Below are positions 20,622-32,048 of a stretch of DNA of 64,000 nucleotides, piece by piece. A program made the translations under genes and the position numbers. The stretch is from NCBI GenBank assembly GCA_009760855.2, contig WPIO01000035.1, forward strand, positions 472,501 through 536,500, written 5' to 3'. This DNA comes from Cristatella mucedo (lineage: Eukaryota; Bryozoa; Phylactolaemata; Cristatellidae). The notes under the pieces are model-generated. The model ran no database searches and was not told the DNA's origin. It was given only the letters and a program-made list of their open reading frames with translations. How positions within the stretch are numbered: the stretch's first letter is position 1; each line of letters opens with the position of its first letter.

Positions 20622-21163
20622 TTACAGAGTAGTTGTAGTTGAAGATGCGGATGGATCAGTTGTAACCGTTGATGATGCAGTTGTAGACGTTGATGCAGCA
20701 AGAGCAGCAAGTGTTGCCTTTTTTCTAGCACTAGTTCCACCAGAGATTTCAGGTAGAATAGCATAGCACTCATCTTTAACAATGCAGAGATACCCGGATT
20801 AATTCCTGATACACCTGAGATAACTGTTGAAAGTGTTTGTAGTTGACTTGCGATCCATGTAGTATAACCAGAGATTTCTCTAGGAGTATCAAGAAGAGTA
20901 TCAATTTTTGTTCTAACTGTCGATTCAAGATTAGTTGTTACACTTGCCATTCCTGAGCTAATTACCTTTTGAGCTTCAATGTCACACCCATCAATATAAA
21001 ACTTTTTAACAGACACATCTGTCATAATTGGAATATCTGAATCAAGTGTGTGTTCGTCATATGCAATCATTCTTGATTTTACAAGATAGTAAACATAGGC
21101 TTTCAGAAGAGTAGCAGATGTAGCAAGATTTGGATCAGTTACATCAATGCTTGCTGTTACCAT
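20622..21163 (-). pseudogene. Unassigned protein with Thr/Ser/Ala-rich tail, one frameshift
   Basis: Starts MVTASIDVTDPNLATSATL after TTATTATAGGAAATG. It reads openly for about 130 residues (IISSGM-type helices and LQTLSTVISGVSGINPG), then shifts frame near 20780. The correct continuation has KKATLAALAASTSTTASS and ends in a threonine run at 20622. A flexible tail of this type is common in virion surface or tegument proteins. Unassigned. Confidence 0.45.
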
Positions 21164-21243
21164 TTCCTATAATAATAAAAAAAATGTTAACAAACTTATG
21201 AACTTCCTAATAAACGATAACATTCACTAACACATTTTTTTAA

Positions 21244-21442
21244 CTACTCCTCACACTGTTTTACTTTGTAACATTTATCGCAAATGTTTAAAAGAGCTGC
21301 AATGCTCGAATTGTCTAATTGTGAAATATATTCATAAAGTTCACATTTTTTAATAGGAGTATTGGGGTGAGAATTTAGAATAGCAAATCAAATCTGAAAC
21401 ACATCTTGCATCATCATAGCTAATAATTCTTGCAATATTCAT
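21244..21442 (-). pseudogene. Small cysteine protein, paralogue 1, frameshifted
   Basis: Starts MNIARIISYDDARCVSD after TTATATAGGCAATG. After a frame change near 21385 it continues with ISQLDNSSIAALLNICDKC and ends KQCEE at TAG 21246-21244. The C-terminal ICDxCxK...C pattern is shared with the next gene upstream (21467-21754), so the pair is a tandem duplication. Four cysteines could hold one metal ion. Function unknown. Confidence 0.45.
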
Positions 21443-21466
21443 TGCCTATATAATGTTAAAAAATTA

Positions 21467-21754
21467 TTAAATATAAAATTCATTAATTTGTACACCTTGT
21501 TTAGTTTTGGGGGATTTGGCTTTTTTATCTGCTTCTGACAAGATTGTATTTATTTTACTTCTGCACTCCATTAGTTTATCGCATGTATCACAAATTTCAA
21601 CAAGAACACTAGTGATTGAGCTGTCTAAATCTGGAATAAGTTTATCAAGTGAATACTTAACAAGTCTTTAATCGACTCGTTTTAATTTTTGTAGACAAAT
21701 TTTAATTGCTATATCTCTCGACTGTTCACAACTAGGAATTCTAGAAACACCCAT
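21467..21754 (-). pseudogene. Small cysteine protein, paralogue 2, one in-frame stop
   Basis: Starts MGVSRIPSCEQSRDIAIKI after ATTTATATAGAATG. The 95-codon frame is in phase throughout but has one TAA after KLKRVD. The C-terminal half has IPDLDSSITSVLVEICDTC and DKLMECRSK, matching paralogue 1 in spacing, and a lysine-rich tail. No family recognised. Confidence 0.45.
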
Positions 21755-21773
21755 TCTATATAAATATTGATTG

Positions 21774-22007
21774 TTATAGTTCATCTTCTTCATTTACGTA
21801 ATTGTATTGAACCTCTTCATCAAAACCAAATGCTTCTTCGTAATCCTATTCTGAATCATCTTCGCTATCGCATTCTGAATCCTCTTCTGGATTGGAATCA
21901 GGATCATGAGAATCATCGTTTTCACTCTCAAAATCTTCAATAATATCACGCACTATATTTTCTTTATTTTCCACTTGTTCAGTTTGTTCAGTTTCAACTT
22001 TTTCCAT
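21774..22007 (-). pseudogene. Small very acidic protein, one in-frame TAG
   Basis: 78 codons starting MEKVETEQTEQVENKEN after CTATTATAGAAATGG. About 40 percent of residues are Asp or Glu, with a NPEEDSECDSEDDSE run just before a TAG, then DYEEAFGFDEEVQYNY to TAA 21776-21774. It is probably disordered and could act as a histone or DNA mimic, but that is only a guess. It sits just downstream of the truncated polymerase. Confidence 0.4.
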
Positions 22008-22019
22008 TTCTATAATAGT

Positions 22020-25000
22020 AGATTTTTACCTTTAAAAGAAAATTATTCGTATTTTGTTTCCTTCCTTCTATCAATATTATTCTTAATGTATTCACTTTAC
22101 CAATTGCTTTGTGAAAAACTTATTATTCTATGTATCTTTATTAAGGCATATCCTCTTTCGATAGCAAGTTGTAAATTTTTATAATGAATAACATTCTTTA
22201 CTCTTGGTCTCAAATCAACAATTAGTTTCTCTACTTTAGTTTCATAATCATCTATTTTTCTATTCTCATATCTAACTAGTCACTTGATAATGGGAATATT
22301 CTTCCGTTCCAATTCTTCTCTTAATTGGTAGAAGTGGATAGTCTGAATAAACATCATGTAAATCCTCTGGACAATACATATCAACCTCAAAAGCATAACC
22401 AGTTTCAGAACTTTCTTTTATTCCTAATATTTTCTTCTTTGTAAATGAATTAATCTGTTTCTGATCTAAAAATTTGAAATTACTTGCTGGTAAGAATTAT
22501 GTCATTGCTGTTGCATAAAGTGAATTAGCATCTACATAAAGTAACCAACTTTTTTCTTTCGTATTATCATAATTAGATGCCATATAGTTGTTTACCTTAG
22601 CATGTCTGCAGGATGCTTGTGTTATTCGTCCTCTGGTAGCACTCGCAAAGAAATTAAAGTCTTCAAAGTTTTTTGATAAGTCTAATCTAACTTTTGAAAA
22701 TCTTAAGCCTGCACACCAAGTTAAACCAGGAGCAGTAAAGAAATTTGCAGGATCAAGACCGTCAATTCTCTTTGAAAGATGTCTATAATGTTGAAAGAAA
22801 TCTACTAATAGAAGAACATCCATTGTAAGGTAAATATTGCTATATTTTTTAATGTATCATCAGTAAGTGGATCAATCTTTTTCATTAACTTCCATACTTC
22901 TTGCGCTCTCTTATAATCCTTTTCTTCAACATTATTATCATTTAACGTTCTATACAAACTTGTTATAAGCGGTAAATTTTTATCTTCTAACTTTGAGAAA
23001 GAATCAACATACTCATATGGAAAAATTCCTTTCTCTGTTAACAATTCAAACTCCTTGTCATTCACCATAGAAAATAATGCTCTTGTATGTTCTAAAGGCT
23101 TTCCTGATTTAATACCATTCTTAACTAAATCTGCTAAACCTGTATTCAACATTTGAAGTGAATCTCTAAGACTAAGCGGTCCAATTTCAATATTTACATA
23201 TTTCTCCATATTGTTAGCAATTACATTCTTCTTTAATCTTTGATCGTGAAACTCTTGCACCAACAAATGAGAATCATACCCCTTTAGAATGTGTATACAC
23301 ACTGGAAGTTTAAATCCATCTAGATTAATACTAACATTTAGATTACATGAATTATGAGCGGCACCTCTATATTTGCCAGGAAGATGACAGTGATCGAGTA
23401 CTTTATTATTGTTTAAGTCTAAATTACAAATATAACAAACAGTTGCTGAATTAAATTCTTCATTTCTTCGTTATTCATAGTACTATAATCATACTTAGTG
23501 TAATTAGGAAGAATTTCTTTCATTTCTTTCTTTATAGAATCAACTTCTTCTAGTAAACTATTTATTAACTCTCTTACATTATTTGGTCTATTAAACAATT
23601 TAAAACTTCTTCTTTTCCTATTATAGTCAATAATTGTATATGCTCCTGAATAAAGAATATGTTTGTGAAAAGAACCTTGTGGAATGCTAGTATCTTTCTT
23701 ATCTGTTATTCTAATATCACTAAGTAACCATTCAAAATCGGCATAAGCAACAAATGGACCCCGTAAAGTTTTTGAATATTCTCTAAAGTAACACTTGTCT
23801 CCGGCTCCATCTTTTCTATCTTTTGCTTTTGGCATTTTGACTCTTGGCTTTCCATCGTTTCCTTTCTTGCAGGCTTCAATATGTGAGACTAACTTGTCTG
23901 GTGAATAAAACCTACAAAGACATCTTTTACGGGATAATTGTGTTCCATATCCTTCTGAGCTTCTGCAAAGGCCATTGAAATTTTTAATGACATAGTGAGA
24001 AATAGTTCTATCATTATTGCTGTATTGAAGATGATCTAAATGTTTCTCCTTCTCTTCATCAGCAACATTAAGAGGACTTAGATTCTTGTTATCATACTTA
24101 AAAATATGTATCGTAATGTTAAATAAATATGCTAATGTAGGAATTTCTTCAACACTTAATGCTCTAGAATATCCTGATTTTAGTTAAACAATTCAATTAG
24201 TTTAGGAATAAGATAATAATAATTTTCATAAAGTATCTGATTTAGATCAGCAATTGATTCTGGATGATTTTCCCTCCAGTAAAGAAATCTAAGAACACAC
24301 CACTATGCACAACAGTTATCAGATTCGTTCTTTATATTTACAGTTGATCTCTTTCTCTCTCATCCTTTTGGCATTGGTAAATAACTTCCTCTGAAACGAT
24401 GTCTAAAATAAGTAAACTTAGCATATAATGAGTTAACTCCAAATAAACTCCAGCTTGATCCTTTCTCTAACCATTCCTCAATTATTGTCTTAAAAAAGGT
24501 AAATTGCATTCAAATAATCTTATCGATATCACTAACTCTAATTTATTTTCACACTGCTCATTCCAGCAAAAGGCTGTTAGCTAAAGGCTCCATTCTCTGA
24601 TTATAGAATGGGAGAAACAACCATTGTTAATTTTAAATCACTCTTAGTCTTAAGCAAACCTCTTATTACCCTATTCAAGTCACCACTTGCTATATCATAA
24701 ATTCTATCAAAATCTACTTCATTTCTCTCTAAACCAACATATTCATAATCCATAAATTTACCGTCAGAAGATGATCTCCCTAAAAACCAACCAGTCTCTT
24801 CAATCTTCACTAGTCTTCTTGCTTCTTTTTCAAATGACCATTGCTTATTCTTTACTTCTTTACTTTTGAAAAGAACTTCTACACTTTCATTCGGAATTAC
24901 TTGCAAACTAGATATCATCTTATTTAAACTAGCCTTTGAAAAAGGATATTTTAGTAAAAGTCCTGTTCTTCTTACTTCTTATCAAACTCGCGTTGCATGA

Positions 25001-25050
25001 TCACTATACTTTTCACCCTTACGCCGCATAAAATCATCATTAATTGACAT
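22020..25050 (-). pseudogene. Maverick DNA polymerase B (protein-primed type), C-terminus missing
   Basis: Replication polymerase. The start at 25050 lies about 20 bp inside the right TIR. The N-terminal region has a YLPMPKG segment, a cysteine/tryptophan patch (DNCCA...WCVLRFLYW) and LSRKRCLCRFYS. Exonuclease-domain signals are GPFVAYADFEWLL (about 23750) and DVLLLVDFFQHYR (about 22815). Palm motif A reads LLYVDANSLYATAM (about 22520), followed by KLIVDLRPRVKNVIHYKNLQ. The sequence then stops near 22020, before motifs B (KxxNSxYG) and C (DTD), which are absent from the window. Internal stops and frameshifts (near 24970, 24600, 24385, 24180, 23430, 23300, 22800 and 22280) also break the frame. 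Even if read through, it could not polymerise. Confidence 0.85.
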
Positions 25051-25070
25051 AACTTAGACTAAATTGCAAT

Positions 25071-25250
25071 TTTCTTTAAATCAGATTTTATCATGCTAGG
25101 CTACAGCAGGATAAAAGTGTATCCCATAGAGTAGTTATGTTTTGAAAGTAATGGTGTGGGTGGTCTGGGGTGAAGAGAGTCAATCTCGCTACGCTCGATT
25201 GAGGCTCGAGCCTCAGCCTCCCGCCACATAACGTTCAAAACATAACTACT
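25071..25250 (-). repeat. Right terminal inverted repeat, 180 bp, with internal palindrome
   Basis: Inverted copy of 3073-3252. The outer palindrome is 25130-25250. The small palindrome is perfect here (TGAGGCTCGAGCCTCA, 25200-25215). The central hairpin (25180-25202) reads in the same plus-strand direction as the left one, so relative to the TIR it is flipped. The polymerase start codon at 25050 sits about 20 bp inside this repeat, so any polymerase promoter must overlap or abut the TIR. Confidence 0.9.
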
Positions 25251-25255
25251 ATGCT
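25251..25255. repeat. Target-site duplication, right copy (ATGCT)
   Basis: This is the partner of 3068-3072. Together the two mark the integration boundaries and show that both ends of the element are intact. Confidence 0.85.
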
Positions 25256-26769
25256 CGGCGCGGCACGGTAGAGCTTAGCGTCCTTTCGCAAGCAGTGACC
25301 CTCAGGCATTTGTCAGGCTGCACCAACCAATAGCCGAGCTGGTGTGGGCGGACGAAGCGAAGCCCAAGCGGCAACCTCGGTAAGCCCTCTTTCGACAAAG
25401 GAAGTGTTATGTTTGTGGCGGCAGTCACGAACAGATCAAGACGGCTCAAGCGCTTGCCGTTTATTGAGGTCACGCGGAACCGGGCCGCACGGCCAGCACG
25501 CGGGCCTGCAAGCAGCTGCCGCAAGTGGATTCGCTGTTTTCGCCTCAGCGGCTTCCGCCGGAATAGTCCGCTATAGCGGTACAGCAGACCAGGATACGTC
25601 TGGCTGGTCAAAGCGAGACGAACGCGTGCGGGCATCCTAACGAACGCGCCGCACCGGCTAACGGCAAGCCGTCCTACACTGAAAGGAGCTCTACACTCAC
25701 CGCCTCAATCTCTTCTGCTTAGTAAACGGTGCAAAGAACGCCCGCGTCTTTGAAGAGTTTAATCCGCCGCCCCATTTCGACCCGAAGAGCTGCACGGCCA
25801 CCGTCCAGCAGGGTTTTTCGCTTTCGGCCTACTGTTACGAGTTGGAGCAACCTGAATGCAAATGAATGCAGTTTTTTTTCACGTGTGCTCGAACTTTACT
25901 TGGAGTAAGAAGGTGGAACGTAAGTCCGGACGCCAGATGGGCAGTAAACGTTGGCGCAGGCGTGGGCTGCAGAAAGGTGCCGCGGCTATATACTGCATGC
26001 AGCGGCCAGAGATCAGGCCCGGAGGTGTGGCGCGATACATTTAATCAGACCATAGAGTCATGGCCGCCCTCGGTTTTGTACAGGCTTCTAAAAAACACCC
26101 CACGGCCATCTCGTTAGCTCGCGAGGTTATTGCGCAGAATCGCCGGATGTAAGAGGGGGTCACGTGTACTTTACGCGTGCCCCGCGTTAGTCCGGCTCTG
26201 CTCCTGGGCTGTTACCGAGATCGGCTTCACGAATCTTGGCTGTCAGATAAGGTTAGAATGGCAGTCAAGCTGCTGGCGCAGACTCGCTGCTCGAATACGA
26301 GCGCTTTGCGGTGTCAGTGGTTACAGGTTAAGCGTCCCCGGCCAACGAAACCGCCCACCACACCCCTTCAGTTGCTAGCTGCTAGGCAATGAATACTTGG
26401 CTCAGCCGACAAAAGAAACAGCGACGTCGCGTTCGTTGCGCCGCTTCGTTCGCGGAAACGTTGCTCGTTCGTCGCTAAGCCCGCACTCCGCAGTAGGAAT
26501 TGCCAAGAGAGGTTCGGGCGACGGCGGCGGGGGGGGGGTGGAGTCCCGAAAACTTGGAACTGGTGGGGCCGTCCGTACATCCGGCGCAAGCTGAGATATA
26601 GGTATTGGCAAGTGGAAAGCTTTCACGAAAGAGGCAAGCAGGATGCCGGAAAGAAGCGAACTGACTGAACCAGCGCCGCCGCATCGCCGCTTTACTCTCG
26701 GAGCGCAGCTGAGCCCCGTCTCACCTACACCGGAGTCGTTCCCGACTCCGGTGTGGGTTAGCCTCGCCA

Positions 26770-26813
<44 letters not shown>

Positions 26814-28945
26814 TCCGCCGCCGCCGCCTCCGCCGCCGCCGCCGCCGCGCAGGCTTCCTGCTGCCCGCGAGGAGCTAGCTTTTCGAAAATCTTGTGCGAC
26901 GACGACATCTTTCACTCCCGCCGCCGCACTACTGTAACGCCGCGCACCGCTGCATTTCGCGCGGCTTCAGCTGTTCGTCAAGTTCATCTTGTTTTATCTC
27001 AGCTTCACGTTTTTCTGGACAAGTGAAGGCTGCCTTTAGCCGTTTGCGCCGAAAGCCGCGCTGCCTTTCATTCGCGACGACCGCTGTTTTCCAGAAATTC
27101 TCGGCTGCGGCAAGCTTGCGTCAGCGCTTCTGCTTTTCGCTAGCCTCGACCGGTCCCCAGACTGCCAGCCGAACGTCCATAAATCGAATCCAGCTTCCGG
27201 TGTGAAGCTAGCGTGCTGCTCGGTCGTCCGAACGATCCCGACTCCGAGGCCGGCGGGTAGTTCTGCCTCGGATCGCGGCAGTCGGTCTGGGGCCGGTCAC
27301 CAGTCAGCCCGGGTCGTGGTGAGCACCGGCCACTGCGTGGTGCTGTGCCGCTCACACGGGAAGCACCGACCAGCCAAGTCTGCATGAGATCGAGGCTGGT
27401 TATGTCTGCTGCTGAAGTACGGCCTGCCGTGTGGCTTTGGTGCGGCTTTCCTGTCGTCCTTCCCCGAACGTGTCTCCACTTCTTGTGCAGAGATGTGGGT
27501 ATTCTCCACTCGCAGTCGTGCAGAGTCTACCCTGCGCCTTCCTCCACACAGAAACACGTTGCCTGTGCCTAATCGCTGTCGTCGTCGAGCGCAGCACATT
27601 GCCGGCAACAAGTGCTGTGCACTGGAGTTGCCTCCCTCGTGCTCTTTACTTTGGCTCTCAGTAAATTCGAATGCAATCGAATCTTTCTTCGAGCGCAGAG
27701 ACGGAAATGCATGCATAAGATGAATGAATGCGCACTTACATTAGTCAACGAGTTTTAGCCTGGATAGCCTCTGTAGCATGGCCATTGCTGTTTAGACGTC
27801 GAATGTAAAACAATTGAAGCCAGTGGTGGAAAGGAGTAAAAGACCTGCAAGCTCTGGCAGCCTGCTGGGAACTGCAGCTTAGTGTGAAATGCCAAGGCAA
27901 ACGGTAAGCGATGCAATGTCTATTCGATATACTAGTCGAGTAGCAGGTGCTCACCGGTGCCTGACAAGTGCACACAATGGCTGATACTATGTAAGTGTAC
28001 TCAACAGCTACAATGACATCTCACAAAAACCAGACACAAACCGAATGAAAAACAAACGTGGGTATCGGACGGTCGGATGTTCGGACCAGAAGCTCATCCT
28101 TTTCTTTATCTTTTCGAGTTACTTTTTGTACGACTGTCATTAGAGGAGAATGCTTAGCATAGCTGCAGGTTAGCATCTCTTGTCATGATGGCTGTGGGTC
28201 CAGTGTGGCAGCTGTGCGTCCAGTGCAGTGGCCGTGGGTCCAGTGTGGCGGCTCTATGCCGATTTGGCTTCTTAGCCGGAATGTACAACATCTCTGCCGG
28301 AAGTCTGAAATTTTCAATTTTTGTGTTCTGTTTTCTAAAGACTGCATGTGTTCAACTCAGTCAGCTAAGTCTGGCACAGTAGATTATAGTTTATTTATAA
28401 GACCAGAATTCTTCTTGATGGTCTGAGCAATCAGTGAAGGGGTGGCTGCACTTTGGTGCATTCCAAAGTGCATAGTGGGCAGCCTCTTTCCAAGGATTCC
28501 TGTTGTCGGTTTTCAATGCTCATGCAGTTGTTCTGTTTACCTGTCTTTGGGCTAACGTAATTGGGAAAATGTGGGCTGTTCCATTCTCTTATGCTCAGAG
28601 AATCGATTCTGGCTCCATAATTTCACAATGTATACTCTCCCTCTTGCCGATGTGATTGCCAAGCACAATCTAGGCTTTCATTTTTAAGCCCGTGACACGG
28701 CACACTACTTTGCTTGTGCTTTGATCCGTTTCTGCTAGCATCTCAAACTCTCTGGGCTCCCTTGCAGTATGTATAACTGATATTCGTACTTGAATGGCAG
28801 CAAACTTTCACACATTTAATTGTGATAACATCAACTTTGTAGTTAGGGCAATACATAGTTTCACTCTGAAATGGCAATGCCTGACTCCAAACCGGCTTGG
28901 TCAGCTTATCTGCTGCAGTCCATGCATGCATTCTGGAATCCTGCT
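25256..28945. other. Host flank right of the Maverick, GC-rich then mixed; no gene recognised
   Basis: Several overlapping open frames occur (for example 25249-25635 minus and 26643-27026 plus) but none carries a known domain. A (GCC)n run with imperfect extension spans about 26763-26850 and produces alanine and glycine tracts in different frames. The stretch 26400-27700 is rich in CpG and could be a promoter-type island. From about 27700 composition drops and no coding signal is seen until the LINE copy at 28946. Confidence 0.5.
26763..26850 (+). repeat. (GCC)n trinucleotide repeat
   Basis: About 88 bp of near-perfect CGC/GCC repeats with two CTC interruptions, inside a CpG-rich segment. 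Confidence 0.9.
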
Positions 28946-29853
<908 letters not shown>

Positions 29854-29922
29854 TATGTTTGATTTTACTCTCTAGGACTCAACCAGCGACTTTTCAGCGA
29901 ACAACACAGATTGACCGCAGCT

Positions 29923-31975
29923 ATGCCTCCTGAGATCGGGGCTCGGAGCACCGCTGCTGTTGCCTTCCTGACGGTGTTTAATTTTCTGCTCGGTGAGCTG
30001 GGATGCAGCACGGCCCGTGCAGCCTCCACAGCTGGTCGTCGGCCGTGCACAGCGTCAGGCTCCGTGCCCGCCAGGCACTACGTACTCGCGACCGAACAGT
30101 ATTGCGAGTGCTTGCTAGGCAGCGTGGGTGGAATTGAAACCTGCCATCAAATTGTCTGCTATAGGGTCAGGCCCTGAAGTTGCAGCTCGACGCACATCTT
30201 GGCATTTTGATGCACAGCCGAGTTCCAATAGCAGACACGTTCAATCCACTAAAGCTTTGTTTGCACTGGCACGAGTGCTGTCAGGTGTATTAACACGAGA
30301 CGACTTTGTATTGATCACGCCTGCTTACTACAGCACTTACTTGCACTTTGTCAGTCAAGAATAGAGATAGAGTGGTAGATTGCTACACGAGTCGCATTTT
30401 GGGTGAGCTCTCTCTGACAAACATATTTTCCATCTGTAATCTGGTCCTTCGAAAAATTCTCGGGACCATCATAGAACCTGCTTTCGTGAAAGCTTCTTAC
30501 CGTCTCGGATCCTTCCAGTGGCTTTCTGTAGACTATTGTAGAAATTTCTGAGAATTGTATTCATTTCTTGGGTTGTAATTTCGTGAAATCCTCGTAGCCA
30601 TACATCAAGTATACCCCAAAAAAGCCCACCATCAAACGGTGAAGCTGCTGTGACATCAGCTCAGTAGTGCATGCCTGCAGTAGTTCAAGCCAAGGCTCAT
30701 CAATTTTCAGTAATTTAATAACTCTATATTCAATATTCATCTCTAGCTTGTCAATGACGATTAGCTAAGAATCAAAGCGTGAATACCGCCCCACACACAA
30801 ATGGCTCTTAACGAAAGAAGAACGTTGCAATCACTTACGATGCTGACTCTCTGAGAGGCCACACCTATATATCTAGTGAGCTTACTAAGTTAGCATGCAA
30901 GCACCTAAAATCCCCTAATGATAACAAAGAGTAGCTAAGTTCTGATGCAATCGCACGTTTGTGTACGTACCCATGACCGTGTTCACTGTTGCACTTTTGC
31001 TGACAACCTCTTGATAAAATATATAATTGCACAATGGTGCTGCTAACCCGTTGGCCAAATATATGAAATCCCTTATAACTGTCTGCTGTTTATGAAACTC
31101 AAAAAAAAGTTGAGTGGGTCGCTTGGAGACTGTTAGCAGTCCTTTGCAGCTCTACCGACTGCCCTAGTTCAGATTAGTTACGCTTGTTGTCATTGAGCAT
31201 GCTGCCATTAGCTATTCGATCGTGTTTCCTTTGCAGCAAATTTAAAGTGCCTAGAAAGAGATTCAGTTCTCTGAGGGTGATATATAACAGATGTAAACAA
31301 AATGTAAATGTAAATGTATTACTATTATTATTATCATTGTATGTTTATGATGTTCACTCGAAGGTATTTTTGTGTTTTAATTGCTTTTGCAGGAAGCACC
31401 GGCCCAATCTGGGAACTATATCTGAGCCATGGGTTTTAGCCGTGGATAAACTGCTTGAACTTTGCTGCCCAGATGGTTGTTTCTAGTTTAATTGTAGGCG
31501 ATTTGTATTGTCTGTTACAAGCAAGTGATAGCTAAGGCTTTTCTGCCACTTTATAAATATTAGATGATGCTGTGGACAGCATGATTACCCCCGGGTCATA
31601 GCCCAAGGGTAAGGTGCTTGCTCTTCACGACCCAGGTCGTAGGTTCGAGTCCTAGAGTATCGATCGATCGATCGAGTAGGCGATCCTTTATTGCCCCTGC
31701 AAGCGATGGCGATTATCTTTGAGGCTCGTTTGTGCAATATAAATGAGGCTGTTGAATCAGTTCATCTTTAGCAGCAGCTTTGTAGATACTGGCAGTGCTT
31801 GCCTCGGTTATGCTGAGTCGATCCGATAGAGCTCGTATGCTTCCACTGGCCAACGCATGAGAACTGATATTGTGCTTCAGCAGGTCACACAAACACACAA
31901 CCTATGAAAAGCTGTAAACTTTCTGCTAACAGCTTTCCATGCAGATTTGCAGATTAGGAGGCAGAGCCCGGATAC

Positions 31976-32048
<73 letters not shown>

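Larger units (their letters stand above)
3073..25250. mobile_element. Maverick/Polinton (adintovirus-like) endogenous viral element, complete ends
   Basis: A 22,178-bp AT-rich island lies in GC-richer host DNA. It starts AGTAGTT and ends AACTACT, has 180-bp terminal inverted repeats, and is flanked on both sides by ATGCT (3068-3072 and 25251-25255). The gene set is diagnostic: retroviral-type integrase near the left end, family B DNA polymerase starting next to the right TIR, packaging ATPase, Ulp1/adenain-like cysteine protease and a candidate double-jelly-roll capsid protein. Known Mavericks have AG..CT termini and usually a 6-bp duplication; here 5 bp match. Most genes contain stops or frameshifts and the polymerase lacks its C-terminal motifs, so this copy looks defective. 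Host LINEs and a SINE have inserted into it, giving it some age. Confidence 0.95.

Noticed and set aside
3073-25250. A non-standard genetic code in the viral element (TAA/TAG as Gln)
   Set aside because: All three stop codons occur inside frames, many genes also carry frameshifts, and intact small genes end in ordinary TAA or TAG. Decay explains the pattern better.
3073-25250. Poor sequence quality as the cause of all frameshifts
   Set aside because: Some shifts lie in homopolymers (for example T8 near 8325), but about 2.1 kb of host exons (PWP1 and the four-TM gene) are free of errors and in-frame stops occur without indels. Low quality cannot be the main cause.
26402-27026. Alanine-rich and glycine-rich frames on both strands
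   Set aside because: They derive from the (GCC)n repeat in CpG-rich DNA; no flanking domain or splice pattern supports a gene.
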